A stretch of 64,000 bases of DNA from positions 1 to 64,000 of the forward strand of contig QANY01005796.1 of NCBI GenBank assembly GCA_003255025.1, written 5' to 3'. Positions 21,097 to 33,749 of the stretch are shown here, piece by piece (positions within the stretch are counted from its first letter, which is position 1; every line of letters starts with the position of its first letter). The notes under the pieces are model-generated. The model saw nothing but the letters and a program-made list of their open reading frames with translations, made no database searches and was not told where the DNA came from. The position numbers and the translations under genes are program-made. This DNA comes from Datisca glomerata (lineage: Eukaryota; Streptophyta; Magnoliopsida; Cucurbitales; Datiscaceae).

Positions 21097-24000
21097 CCCC
21101 CCGCAATATGAAGCGTAGATATTGTCTAGGTTCATCTTGGAAATACGTGAGAGAAAAGGTAAGGTCTTTGTGAAAATGTCTGCAATTTGATTTGTAGTGG
21201 TAATATGAGTTGTTCTAATACTCCCTTCCTGAATCTTTTCACGAATCAAATGACAATCAAGTTCAATGTGTTTCATGCGTTCTTGAAAAACAGGGTTGGA
21301 AGCAATATGGATAGTAGCTTGATTATCATAATGGAGATGTGCTGCTTGTGTATGAAATATACAGAAATCACTGAATAAGTACCGTAACCGGATTAATTCA
21401 CAACATGTGGTTGCCATGGATCGATACTCTACTTCAGCGAAAGAACGAGAGACAATCTATTATTTCTTGGATTTCTAGAAAATAAGAGAGTTGCCTAAAA
21501 ATATGCAAAAATCAGAGACAGATCTACGGGTGTCCAGACAAGCAGCCCAATCAGAATCACAAAAAGCAAATAGTTGAATCTGGGTTAAAGATGGATAGAA
21601 CAAGCCCTGAACTAAAGAACCTTTAAGGTATCTTAGAACCTTTTGAATTCTTTGCATATGTTTATCTTTTGGATTAGCCATAAACTGACTGAGGGTCTGT
21701 ACTGAGTAGGAGATATCAAGTCGTGTAATAGTCAGATAAATGAGTTTCCTTAGGAGCCTTCGATATGTTGAGGGATCCTGTAATAATGTTCCATCTGTAG
21801 CACTAAATTATAATTCTATTCAATTGGAATTTTTACTGGTTTAGCATCAATGAACTATGCAACATTGAGGAGGTCCAGAGTATATTTTCTTTGACAAATT
21901 TGAATGCCTTTTCTAGAGCGAGCTACCTCGATTCCTAAGAAGTATCTTAGTAAACCCAAGTCTTTGATCTTGAATTTGGTTTGAAGAAATAGTTTGAGTT
22001 TTGTAATGTTGTGTATGTCTGAGCTAGCTACTATTAAATCATCAGTCAGTGAAGCTAGAGGCAGTAGTATGTGTGAAAAGACTATAGTCAGTTTTAGATT
22101 GTGTGTATCCAAAATGAATGAGGGACTGTGAGAATTTTGCATAGCACTACCTAAAAGACTATTTGATTCCATAAATGCTTTTAAGTAGCTTGTAAACAAA
22201 AGGCTTAGAAGTTTTAGTGTAGCCAGGAGGGAGTTTCATGTAAACTTCTTCTTCTAAGTCACTATGCAGAAAGGCATTTTGTACATCAAATTATTGCAAA
22301 TGCCACCCCTTAATAGCTGCCAAGGCTAATAGACATCTTACTTTTATTATTTTAGCAATTGGTAAGAATGTTTCATGATAATCCGGCCCTTATTGCTATG
22401 TGTATCCTTTTGCCACTAAATAGGCCTTATACCTTTCTAAACTCCCATCTGAGTGATATTTATGCTTGTATACCCACTTGCATCACATTGCTGTTTTTCT
22501 AGGTGGTAAATCAGAGATTTCCCATGTTTTATTTTCTTTTAATGCTTGCAATTCATTCTGCATAGCCTCTACCCATTTAGGATTTGTAACAGCCTCTTTG
22601 TAATTCTCAGGTTTGTGTAGGTGATTGATTGAAGTTGCAAAAGTCCTGAAAGGTTCTGAAACTTTATCATAAGAGATGTGCTTAGTAATATGATATAAGG
22701 GTGTGCTTTTGGAGTTAGATAAATGAGAAGGGAGTGAAGTGTATCCTATATTAGCATTACTAATTGAATTGCAAATGAAGTCAATGAGATGTCTTGGGTG
22801 GTTTTCTTTGTATTTGAGATTGTCTAAGAGGGGGAGCAATGATAGGTGAAGTTAATTATTCTGTTGGTTGTTCAGAATCAATGGGGAAGGGGTGGAATGA
22901 GCAAGGTCAGTCTTTATTTCAATTGAGTTTTCTGGTTCAACGGCTGGTGTTATGGCATCATCAAGATATTGGGAAGGTCTTTCTTCTTCTGATTCAGAGT
23001 CTGGACAAGATAGATATGTATTTTGAGAATTAGAAGAAATATTTTGAGCGATAGAGTGAGTAGTGCGTGGAAATTTTTTTCAAAGAATGTTACATCCCAA
23101 GAAATAAAGATGTTGTTTGAACTCATATCTAGCAACGTATATCCCTTAACACCTTGTGGATATCCTATGAAAATGCAGCGTTTGGCTCTTGAGTCAAATT
23201 TGTTTCTCTTTGAGTTTAAAGTAGCTGCATAATATAGGCACCCAAAGGTTTATACGGATTGATAATCATGTTTTCTTTTAGTTAAAAGCTCATAAGGTGA
23301 TTTATTGTTCAAAAGACGTGTGGGGGTTTTATTGAAGAGAAAAATGGCAGTCTGCACAAATTCTTTCCAATAATGAAGTGGTAAGCCAGATTGAAATCTT
23401 AGAGCCCTAACAACATTTAATATGTGTTGATGTTTCCTTTCAACCACACTGTTTTACTAGGGTGTGGCAACACAGGTGCATTGGTACAAAATTCCTTTTT
23501 TAGAGTAAAAATCATTTAAAAGAAATTCTTTCCCATTATCACTCCTTAAAGACACCATATTGAGTCTGGACATAGCTATGAAAATCTTGAATATGTTGCT
23601 TAACTTCATATTTGTTTTTAAGAATATATATCCAAGTGTTTCTTGTGCAATCTTCAACAATTGTTAAAAAATACCTATATCATTCATGGCTTTCAGTACT
23701 ATTAGGCCCCAAATGTCATAATGTATGAGTTTAAAAAAAACTTTAGATCTAATGGGATTATTGGGAAAATGGATTTTTCTGAGACTTAGCATATGCACAT
23801 ATGTCACAGAAAAGAGATTTAGTGGAAAAAATGAAATTTTCATTAGTTGAAGTCTGGAAACAGAAGCATGATCAAGCCTTAAATTCCATTAGTCAACAGA
23901 TTAAGCTTTAGACATGTTAGCTAAATGTTTTTGTGGAAAAGAAACTTGAAAATCAAATATTAATGCTAAAGGATTGTCTTCTATCATGAGCTGATAGAGA

Positions 24001-25606
24001 CCATTATGCACTTCACCCATCCCAATCGTCCTCCAATCCGTAAGGTCCTGAATAAAATAATAGAAGGATGTGAAGATGAGGAAGCAATTCAATGATTCTG
24101 TAAGCTTTCAGACAGAGAGAAAATTGAAAGAAAACGAAGGCACACACAGACCATCATATAGTATAAGCTTCTTAGTATGGTTCCTATATGTGTGACAGTG
24201 GCCATCTATCCATTAGGAAGTTGCACAAAAAAGTTATAAATAGTCACAATATCAATGAAATAAGATGTATGACTAACAATGTGGTCAATAGCTCTCGTAC
24301 CTAATATCCATGGTATCTTATTTATAATGACATAATTAACAAATTGAGTTTTCATGATAGAATAACTTGAATTGTGTTCTAAATTTTTCTGAATCATGTT
24401 AACTTGTGGAGAATTTGGATTCCCTTTGAGAAGAGCCAGGATTTGTTGATATTCTTCTTTTAAAAAAGTGAATCGTTCCTTTTGTTTTTCATCTTTGTTG
24501 GCTAGAGATACTTGGTTAGAGAAACCAGTCTTAGGTGTAGACCCGTGCAACTTGTGTTTTTCTGGATATCCGTGCAGTTTATATTATTTTGCTTTAATAA
24601 GTCCAGTTACTTTGCAACATTCACATATGGGTGCCTCAGAATTCCTAGCTTTAAAGTAATTTTTCAAAGTGTGTCCTGTAATTTTGCAGTGAGAGTAGAA
24701 TTTGTTTCTTAACATATTCTCCTAATTTTTTAAGGTAAAGAGAATTATTTGGCATTGTGTTTTGAAATTTTCTAATAGCCATGACTGTAGGTTCATGTGT
24801 GTTTGTTTCTGCGGAGGCAAGGACATGAGTCTTTTCTTGTTTTAAAATTTATCCATATGCTTGATTAACTTTGGGTATAGGGATTTGTAGCAGTATTTGA
24901 TCCTTAGTTTCTGAGTAAGAGTCTTATAGTCACATTAAGAATTTAATAACACGGTCTGTATGATATCTTTCAACAAGAATTTATAATTGTCCACATGTGC
25001 ATTCAGGTATGGTCCAAAATCTGCTAGTTGGTCCCATAAGCCTTTAAGTTTACTATAATAAATCATAACTGAGTCAGTACCTTGTTTGAGTTCTGAGATT
25101 TCATTCTTGATGGCATAGACTCGTTGGCCTCTTCGTTCCTCAAATGTTTCCTGCAATTCATCTCATAATACCTCTACACTCTCAATCTAGGATACGTTGT
25201 TTCTAATTTCCAAAGAGATTGAGATTAGAATCCATGAAATAACCAAGCCATCACAATGTTCCCATACTTCAAAGAAGGAATCTTCCTGCCTAAAGATGGT
25301 AGGATCCATGGATGAATGTTCTGGTTTTGGTAGTTTACCAGTAATGAAAACAAGTACGTTTTTAGCTCTTAGAGCTCTCTTCATGGTCCTCGACCATATT
25401 TTAAAGTTGTTCTTAGTTAACAGGTTTGGGACGAGGGCCATTTGTGGACTGTCTTCATGTTCAATTCTATAAGGATTAGTGGGTTTAGATAGATTTGTCA
25501 AGAAATCTGATTCACCAGAATTGTTTTTTCGGGTATCAGATTCTTTGGTAAACTATTTTCCAAATGTTTGCTCTATCACCCTTTTCAGTAAGGCTTTGAT
25601 ACCATT
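21097..25606 (-). pseudogene. gag-pol remnant of copia element 1
   Basis: Minus-strand pieces in order: gag N-terminus (25501-25187, LVPNLLTKNNFKIWSRTMKR), gag middle (25156-24935), protease region (24550-24206) where the usual WILDTGATDH is WILGTRAIDH, so the catalytic Asp-Thr-Gly is lost. Integrase pieces follow at 23660-23457 and 23447-23250 ([18 protein letters not shown]), joined by a double stop (TAGTAA) where relatives have Gln-Gln. Reverse transcriptase pieces are at 22839-22483 (NPKWVEAMQNELQALKENKT) and 22199-21855; RNase H at 21681-21475 and 21417-21091 (HLHYDNQATIHIASNP). Several frameshifts; no active product. Confidence 0.85.
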
Positions 25607-26009
25607 TCAGAGTTTGAGAAATAGTAAAAGTGGTAGAAAGGAAGAGTAAATAAGGTTTTTCTATATTAAAAATTCTGTAAGAATTGTATAAAAGAATATA
25701 TAGACAAGTATTGCAACAAAAAAATATAACTAATCCTCTAATATGATTACACATGACAGGGAGAAAGAAACTGAAAGCTCAACATAATGAGTTGAGGTAA
25801 GCAAACGGGCTTAAATGGAACAGTGTCGTATTCGAAGAAAAGTCTTCAACCAAAACTCTGTCATTTTTCAACTCTCTCCTCTTCTTCCTTAAAGCTTCGT
25901 GGATTTGAATTATTAGAGCTTCATGGATTTGAATAATTTTCTACCGTTGTAATGCTTTGTCATAGTGGCTTCGACAATGGTGGAGTCTCTAGATTGGTGT
26001 ATCTGAATA
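25607..26009 (-). repeat. 5' LTR of copia element 1
   Basis: Partner of 20682-21096; the primer-binding site lies just left of it at 25592-25604. Confidence 0.88.
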
Positions 26010-26012
26010 TGT

Positions 26013-26353
26013 CTATCATATGTTGTAATTAGAATCATATAATATACATATAAATACTTGAATTGTGATTGACCATTGAAGAGAATTTCGAGATCCGTCC
26101 TTGGATCAAATTTACAAGACTTGAACTCTACAGATCAAAATTGACAACTAGCAAAGATCATATGGATAAAAAAATATTTGATATTTTCTTAACAATAAGC
26201 TTAATGTGAAAAACTCGCTAGTTCTTAGGTCTTTGAACCTGTAAAAATATTAATGCACGTCCAAAACTAATTAATTAGTACCTACTAAGAGAAGAGAGGC
26301 AATGAAGTTAACTACTTCATCTGAGTAGTTAGTCAAGTAAACAATTAGTTATC
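26013..26353. repeat. Direct repeat X, right copy
   Basis: Second copy of 20341-20681. From 26283 it runs into the intact 5' LTR of copia element 2. Confidence 0.75.
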
Positions 26354-26471
26354 AAGTAATCACTCACTATATTAGTCAAGCCACTTCCTATATAAAGGCT
26401 TAGTTTCCTTTTGTAAACTTACTGATACAATAATATTCAATGCATGACACATTTTCTTAAAGTTCTTTTCT
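26283..26471 (+). repeat. 5' LTR of copia element 2
   Basis: Contains the TATA-like TATATAAAGG near 26390. Begins TACTAAGAG where the 3' copy has TGATAAGAG. Confidence 0.82.
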
Positions 26472-26746
26472 TGGTATCAGATCTCAAAGAAGGACAAATG
26501 TCCATGGTTAGTGAATCAAACTCTGCAAATAGAAATAATGCTACAAATATCAGAGCAAGCTTCTTCACAACACTTTAAACAGTGTTGTATAAGTAAGGTC
26601 AGATAGGAATAATTACATTTTATGAAGATAACAGGTTGTCCCTACAATCTTAGGGCATGGATTGGAAGAAATTTATCTTCAATCTAGAAGAGAAACCACC
26701 AAAGTTAATTGATAGCTGAAAAATTAACCTAGAACACAAAATTTAG

Positions 26747-27283
26747 GTGAGGAAAGATCAACTCTTTTTGAGTTGGATGAGAAGTTCAATGACAGATGGA
26801 GTCTTGAGATCTGTCACTCAACATAATAGCTCAGCAGAATTTTGGTGTTCTTTGGAGAGAAGTTTAGCAAACCAGACTAAAGCTAGGATAATTCAGTTGA
26901 GAGGCTCATTACATAGCACCACAAAAGGTAATATGTCAACTTCTGAATTTTGTCATAAAATGAGAATGCTTGGAGGTAAATTAATAGCAGATGGCCAATC
27001 TTTATCTGAGGGAGAATTGGTCATGTATATACTAAATACTATAGGATCTGAATGTGATCTGGTCGTAGTCAATATCACATCAAGAATTGAGAATCTTGGT
27101 GTTAAGGAAGTACAATCCTTGCTTATGTGTCATGAAAGAAGGATTGAAAAGAAAGCAACAGAAAATGAGAATAAAGTAACGATGTATGAAAATATGGTGA
27201 AAAGTACAGGGAATAAGAGGTTCTTTAATGGCCAAAACAATAATAACAAAAACTACTTAAGAAATGCACAATTTCAATCATAA
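26747..27283 (+). pseudogene. gag of copia element 2 (longest open part)
   Basis: A 178-codon open frame of the UBN2-type gag (QLFLSWMRSSMTDGVL, EFWCSLERSLANQTKARIIQ, SEFCHKMRMLGGKLIADGQ). After a stop, an intact CCHC knuckle CQVCKKPGHSAVVC (C-X2-C-X4-H-X4-C) follows near 27365-27410. The true start would lie upstream, where stops occur. In a working element this would be the particle protein. Confidence 0.8.
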
Positions 27284-30200
27284 AATAACAGAGGCAGTTT
27301 CAATGGTAAAAGACGAGGAAGATAAGGTAGATTTGACAATTTCAATGGAAATAGGATTGTGTGTCAAGTATGTAAGAAGCCTGGACACTCAGCAGTAGTG
27401 TGTTACTAGAGATATGAGAGGAATCAACAGGCAAACACCTCACACTCAAGTAGTTTTACAAATGGAAACTCATTTGCATCCTACATGGTGTCTCCTACAG
27501 CTTATGTTCCTTCACCTGACTCACTTACTGACATGGTTTGGTATGATGACAGTGCAATCACAAATCATGTCACAACTGATCTTAACAATCAGAGTATAAC
27601 ACAAGATTATAATGAGATGGAAAGGTTAACAATCGGAAATCATAAGACTCTCTTAGTAACTCATGTTGTTCAGTTTTGTTACCTCCCAAACATCATCCCT
27701 TAAAGCTAAATTCTTTACTTTGTATACCATACATTAAGAGAAACCTTATAAGTATTTCTACATGAACTCAAGCTAATGTTATTCATGTAGAATTTCACTC
27801 TAATGTCTGTTTTGTCAAGGATACTGCTTTGGGGACCCTACTACTTCAAGGAATACTTAAGGATGTATCTATTGACATTTCCTGCTTCTCATGGTTCTTC
27901 AGCCTTTATTTGTTGTGTAAAATCTGCATTTCCATTCTCAATTAGTTTTGCTTACAACTCCTGTGATTGTGATATTTCTCATTTTGATAGTTCTAAAGAT
28001 AAGAAAAAATCTAAACAATTTTCTATTTCGGCTTATAACAGTCTCACTTGTAAAGATACTTCAAATAACAATAAAATGTTGAATTTCAAGTATGAATCTC
28101 CTTTGATAAACTCATTCTTTATTGACAATTTCCTATCTGATAAGGATAGTCCTACATTTTCTGATGGAAACATATGAAAATCTATTGCTATGTATACTTT
28201 ATTAACAGTGATATGAATACATGGCACAAATGGTTAGGTCATTCAAATGAAAAAATCCTAAGACAAGTAATAAAAACAAATGACATACCCATTACAAGAA
28301 AATACATAATTTCTATGTTGCATGCCAGAAAGGAAAAATTCACACCCTCCCATTTCCCACATCTCAAACTTGATCACAAAAGCCTTTAGAGCTAGTATAT
28401 ACAGATCTTTGGGGCCCAATACCTAAAACATCAAAAGAGGGATTTAAGTACTAATTAGATAATTATAACAAGTTTTCCTGATTGTTTACTTTGAAACTCA
28501 AATCAAAAGCATCACAGGCATTCGAAAAATTGAAAAATCTTGTAGAAAAATAGTTTGATACTCAAATCGAGACCCTTCAATTAGATTGGGGATGGGAGTT
28601 TAGACGTTTTCTTTCTTTTCTGCAAGAACATGCATAGTTTTTAGACATCCATGTCCGTATGTTCATCAACAAAATGGATCCATTGAAAGAAAACATAGAA
28701 ACATTATTGAACTAGGCTTTACCTTACTTGCTCAAGCTTTTATGTCTTCGGAATTTTGGTGGGAAGCCTTTTTCAAACTATTGTTTATCTGACAAATAGA
28801 CTGCCAACTCATGTTTTATCCCTTCTCTCCCCTTACTGAAATCTGTTTAATCAAACACCTGATTACAAAAATCCTCAAACCTTTTGGGTGTGCATCTTAT
28901 TCACATCTTAGACCTTACAATGCACATAAAGTAGATTTTCACATTTAATAGTGTCTATTCTTGGGATATTCAATCAATCACAAAGGTTACAAGTGTTTAC
29001 ATTCATCTGGTAGAATATATATTTCTAAAAATGTAGTGTTCTATACATCTTATTTGCCTTATGATAAAATGTTTGTTAACTCTAGTCCTGTAAATTCTAT
29101 TTTTCGTACATCATTTCCAACCTGGTCAACTACCTCTCCTAGTTTTTTGCATAATGAATCTAATGTATCATAGGTACATGTCAATAGCATGTCATCTGAA
29201 AGTAATTCTTTGTCAAACTATCCTACTATTCTTATTCTTCACAATATATTACAGGTGAAAACATGGTTAGCATAACCGCTACTCAACCTCCTGCCTCAAT
29301 CATACATTTTTATCCTCCCCAAATTGCACCATATCTAGCAATTGACCTCTCACCTATCCCTATGGAACCAATAACACAAAATCCATTACATTTATCCAAA
29401 CAACATGTCACTTCAAAACACTCAATGATAACTAGATCCAAACTAAGAATCAACAAACGTAAAGCCCTTACTTCTCCCAAAAATCCCTTATCCCTTGCAC
29501 TTTATCCTACTAAACCAAAATCTGTAAAGGAGGCTCTTGCTAACTCTGATTGAAAACCGGCCATGCTAGATAAGTATACTACCTTAGTGAAGAACCACAC
29601 TTGGTAATTTGTACCCTACAATACCTCTATGACTTTAGTTGGAAACAAGCGATTTTTCAAGATCACGGTTAATCAGGATGGAATTATCCAAAGATATAAA
29701 CCCAGGTTGGTGGAAAAAGGCTTCAATCAGACACAATGCATTAACTTTTCAGAGATATACAACCCTTTATGAAACCTACTATTTTACTTCACTTAGCTAT
29801 CTCTTTTGGTTTCAACATTAAGCAATTGGATTTAAATAATGAATTTATTAATCAACCAGTGCATATGTCATAACCTGAGGGTTTCCTAGATAAATCAAGG
29901 GCACAGCATGTTTACAGGTTGAAGAAAGTCCTATATGGACTCAAACAAGCTCCAAGAGCCCTAGTATGAGAGACTTAAGACAACACTATTACATTAGGGA
30001 TTTCAAGCTTCTGTTTCTGATACATCTCTATTCATCTATCACACTTCTCAAGTAGTGCACAAGAAGACATATTACTTATAGGGAAGAACTCTATTCTTAT
30101 ACACAAAGTTGTTTCAGACCTAAATGTTACTTTTTTCCTAAAAGATCTGGGCCAGATACATTATTTCCTTGGTATTGAGGTATGCAGAAATTAATCTGGT

Positions 30201-31010
30201 TTTTTCTTTCCCAATCAAAGTACATAACTAATGTTTTACAGAAAACTAAGATAGATGGGGGCTAACCCATCTTCCTCTCCTGCAGGTTCTACCTTAAGAT
30301 TGACTGTATCGGAAGGAGAACCATTTTCAGATGTTACTCTCTTCAAAAACACCATTAGTGCACTACAATACTTGTAAATGACAAGATCTGTTATAGACTT
30401 CATAGTCAATAAACTAAGCCAATACCTGCACAAACCAACAGTTATTCACTAGCATGCCTGCAGAAGGGTTCTAAGATACCTAAAAGGAACTATTTCAATA
30501 GGATAACATCTTCAACCATTCAAATCCTTAGTCATTCAGGCATATTCGGATGCTAACTGGGTGGGAACCTAGATGACAGATGATCTACAAGGGCATACAT
30601 GGTGTTTCTAGGTGGAAGTTTTATCTCTTGGTCTTCTAAAAAGAAAAATGTAGTATCTAGATCTAATATAGAAAGTTAATATAGGGCAATGACAAATGTT
30701 GCATCAGATTTTTTTTATTCAAAGTCTACTCTAAGAACCGCATTACTCACTTTCCCAACTCTTTATTCTCTGGTGTGACAATGTGAGCGCGCTAGAATTT
30801 GCATCTAATCCTATTCTACATGCAAGAACTAAGATATAGAACTTGACATCCATTTTTCAGAGACAAAGTACTTCACAAACAGCTTGAAGTTCGTTTTGTT
30901 CCATATGTTGATCAACTAGCAGACTTGGTAACAAAATCCATCTCTACTCCAAGGTTTGAGTATCTAAAATCCAAGTTCAAGGTGGTGAACTCCCCCTTTT
31001 ACATGAGGGG
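27284..31010 (+). pseudogene. pol remnant of copia element 2
   Basis: Plus-strand order: protease near 27535 (DDSAITNHVT; the catalytic Asp-Ser-Gly is changed to DSA), integrase zinc region near 28210 (TWHKWLGHSNEKI), integrase core remains to about 28960, then GYSINHKGYKCL near 28965. The reverse transcriptase region from 29640 has KRFFKITVNQDG and YRLKKVLYGLKQAPRAL near 29920. The RNase H region has VLRYLKGT near 30465, AYSDANWVG near 30540 and WCDNVSALEFASNP near 30770. Many stops and frameshifts. Confidence 0.82.
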
Positions 31011-31013
31011 GGA

Positions 31014-31209
31014 TGATAAGAGAAGAGAGGCAGTGAAGTCAACTACTTCACCTTAAGCAGTTAGTCAAGTAAACATTTAGCTAGTTAGTTAGCAAGTAAT
31101 CACTCATTGTATTAGTCAAGTCACTGGCTATATAAAGGCTTAGTTTCCTCTTGTAAACTTATTGATACAATAATATTCAATGCATAATAAATCTTTTTGA
31201 AGTTCTTTT
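31014..31209 (+). repeat. 3' LTR of copia element 2
   Basis: Starts TGATAAGAG right after the polypurine tract. Similarity to the 5' LTR ends near AGTTCTTTT at 31209. Confidence 0.82.
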
Positions 31210-31819
31210 GAATACCAAGACATCAAAATAAGTTGTCAATTTCAAATTGAAATTTGAGAGACTATTAGTTATATATTGGCGGACTGAAAAGTTAAATAAC
31301 ATTTCAAGTTAATTTTCGGACATATAATAAATTCATTGGAAGATAAAAATAATTTTAATAGATGAAACCATGTGAAAAAGTATTTTAATATACATGTCTA
31401 AATTAACAAAAAAATTATGGATTACAACTTATTTTCATTTGTGTGCAACACATGGACGAAAAAGTCTATTCTTTGAGTGAGTTAGTAGATTACAGTGACT
31501 TCAACTTGCAAATTTACGCAAATTAGCATCTGAAAATATTATTCTTAATTTTGTTTTCCTTTTTTTATTAATCTTTCATTTGAAGCATTTACATCTCCAA
31601 ATTACTTTAATAGGATCCACAGTCTCCATCTTCTACATGCCTTTATCCTTTTCTTTTACTACATTTATTCCATTTTATTTTCTTTCAATGGCTTTTTGTT
31701 ATTTTCGAAAAGAAGATTCTTTTTTTTATTTCTCATCTTATTACGGAAGTTTTATCCTTGTCCACAGCAGAAGCATGCATGAAAAACAAGGCACCTAACT
31801 TTAAGAGCATCTGACTGTC
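31210..31819. other. AT-rich spacer, no gene recognised
   Basis: A 72-codon frame at 31580-31798 encodes a hydrophobic Phe/Tyr-rich peptide without a recognisable family. I do not consider it a gene. Confidence 0.4.
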
Positions 31820-31828
31820 TTAAATTTT

Positions 31829-32439
31829 AGGGTTAAATCTAGATTTTCCTCTAAAATTTGAGTGGTTAAGAATCTGAGCGTTAATAGTTTGATGAAAATG
31901 TTTCAAGTGTCTCCCTATCAGACAATTCTATGGATAAACTCTTTTGGTTTAACTTTCAAGTTTGGCTCTTATTCAAAATAGTTGGATAATATTCTTCAAT
32001 CAGAGGAGTTTAATTGGAAACAATGGTCCAAGGAAAATTGGTTGCAAGCTGGTGATAAGAACAAAACAATTGGTTCCATGCCTCACACAGAAGCCAGAAA
32101 AACAAAATAACTACTGTCGTGAGAGATGTCGTTTTGTGTAAAATGGAGAAGTTGTTGACAAGTGACTTCCCCTTATTTTGAAAATTGGGAAAAGTGATTT
32201 TTTAAAGATTATATTATTATAATTTTAGGTTAAATAGTGAATAGAAAATCTAATCGATTTATAATTTAAATAACTACCGTCAATTTCTGGTTTAGGTTTG
32301 AAACTTAATGGATTTCTCTATATAAGGGTTAAATTGGCTAATTCTTAATTATTGAAGGTATATATGATGTCAAATAAATAGTTTCAGGGTATATATTGCT
32401 GAACCTAAAAACTTTAGGAGGTCTTATTTAGATTTAACC
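31829..32439. mobile_element. MULE-type MITE (611 bp) with a LINE fragment inside
   Basis: The perfect 9-bp duplication TTAAATTTT lies at 31820-31828 and 32440-32448. Just inside are inverted ends: the left reads AGGGTTAAATCTAGATTTTC, and the reverse complement of the right reads GGTTAAATCTAAATAAGACC. They stay similar for about 30 bp (CCTCTAAAATTT against CCTCCTAAAGTTT). A 9-bp duplication fits a Mutator-like mobiliser. The duplication is AT-rich, so chance is possible. No transposase is present. Confidence 0.6.
31985..32130 (+). pseudogene. Fragment of a plant LINE reverse transcriptase ORF
   Basis: The plus strand reads EEFNWKQWSKENWLQAGDKN (frame from about 32004) and, after one missing base, WFHASHRSQKNKI. 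This is the conserved block just upstream of the reverse transcriptase domain in plant LINEs (W.Q.SR.NWL..GD.NT.FFH). It is only about 45 codons and lies wholly within the MITE borders, which suggests capture or nested loss. Confidence 0.6.
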
Positions 32440-32448
32440 TTAAATTTT

Positions 32449-33600
32449 AATACAATCACAAAGATGTGTAGCCAAGTGTACTCTTGTGGGGTCACTTGAC
32501 CCACGTGGAATTTTTTTTTAATTATTTTTGTCAAAATTACATTACAAATTCTAACCGAAATAATATGATTCGAATTCACAACTTCTATAGTATGGATGTG
32601 TAGACTTAATGTCTGATAATTTTAAAATATATTACTTTGATCAAACATTAAGTTTGCTGTAATTCTTTAATGTCTGATAGTTTCATATAAATTTTAGTAA
32701 AGTTTTAGTTAAACGTAACAACTTCATCAAGTCAATTAGAAATGTGTATAAATTAATTTAAACATGTATATTGCATTGTATTATATTGTAATGGTCAATT
32801 ATTTTTTACTTTTATTGAATTTCTAAGAAATATTTGTTTATCATTCACCACGTGTGATTAATATAAATTATATTGTTATAATAAATTATAATTACTGTCA
32901 CTAATGTTGGTGTTATTAAAATATAAGAAATGTCTACTAACTAATTCATTAAATAAATTAACTATTACGATGACATTTAATATTAAATTAAATGGTAAAT
33001 TAAAAATTTTCATAAAAAGATGAGAATAGAGTTGTCAAAAATATTTTTCTAAACATCCGCACTTTTATATATACTAAGATATTTTAGGTTCCATTCCCTT
33101 CCCATGTCGCCTCTTCCCGAGCTTTATAACTATAAGAAAGTAATTGTTATTTTAAATAAGTATTAGAGAGTAGCTATATTTAAATATGTGAGTAGTTTAG
33201 AATGTCTAAGTTTTTTTACTAAATTTATTTAACCAAGTAAATTTCATTTAAGCCATAGGTGAGATATAACGTTACTAAAATATATTTTTGATTCTAATTA
33301 TTTAGGGTTTTAAAATCAACTACTCAATTAAACCACTTAAAAATAGGATATGGATCCTCTGCTGTTCTCAAAACTGGAGAGGGATCTGTTCCCTCTGGTC
33401 TGTTGTGATTTGAGAACGGACCAATCAAATTTGATAAAGAAGAGAAAAAAGAAAAAGGAAAAGAAAATGCAAAAAAGAAAAAAGTGTCAAAACAACTAAA
33501 AGACAACAGGAGACAATCTGAACCGTCCGTTGTAAAAATAAACAGTCTAAATTGAGAGACATCATCTCCTGTTTCGATCACCATACATGGGTGATCCAAA
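32449..33600. other. AT-rich upstream region of the NHL gene
   Basis: Very AT-rich with no coding blocks. Part of the distal promoter of the gene at 33750 may lie here. A purine-rich plus-strand tract at 33440-33485 creates a long antisense frame that I treat as spurious. Confidence 0.4.
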
Positions 33601-33623
33601 TCCTTAAAAAAAGTCTCTCTCTC

Positions 33624-33633
33624 TATATATATA
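33624..33633 (+). promoter_or_regulatory. TATA box of the NHL gene
   Basis: TATATATATA preceded by a CT repeat, about 117 bp before the start codon. A transcript start near 33655-33665 would give a 5' UTR of about 90 nt. Confidence 0.55.
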
Positions 33634-33749
33634 CGTGTACACGCATGCCAACCCAACTCTCTACACTCAAGCATTCAAACAGCCAATCTATAAAATTTTG
33701 AGAGAGAGATCTGATAGTTTTCTTCTTCAAACTAACTAATCCTCAGAAA

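Larger units (their letters stand above)
20682..26009 (-). mobile_element. Ty1-copia retrotransposon 1 (minus strand, decayed)
   Basis: LTRs at 20682-21096 and 25607-26009, a tRNA-Met-type primer-binding site inside the right LTR (plus-strand GGCTTTGATACCA, 25592-25604), and a G-rich polypurine tract on the minus strand beside the left LTR (21097-21110). Order on the minus strand is gag, protease, integrase, reverse transcriptase, RNase H, which defines the copia class. The flanks do not show a clean 5-bp duplication: the left flank is another LTR, the right flank is repeat X. Confidence 0.88.
26283..31209 (+). mobile_element. Ty1-copia retrotransposon 2 (plus strand, short LTRs, decayed)
   Basis: Short LTRs of about 190 bp at 26283-26471 and 31014-31209 share AAGAGAAGAGAGGCA.TGAAGT, TATATAAAGGCTTAGTTTCC and AATAATATTCAATGCAT. 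The primer-binding site TGGTATCAGATC follows the 5' LTR (26472-26483), and a polypurine tract (GAGGGGGGA, about 31005-31013) precedes the 3' LTR. Gag is largely open; pol is full of stops. It lies in the opposite orientation to copia element 1, whose left flank holds a fragment of the same LTR. Confidence 0.88.

Noticed and set aside
33324..33674. 116-codon minus-strand frame upstream of the NHL gene
   Set aside because: Runs through the TATA box, the leader and a purine-rich tract of the NHL gene; composition is biased and no family is recognisable.
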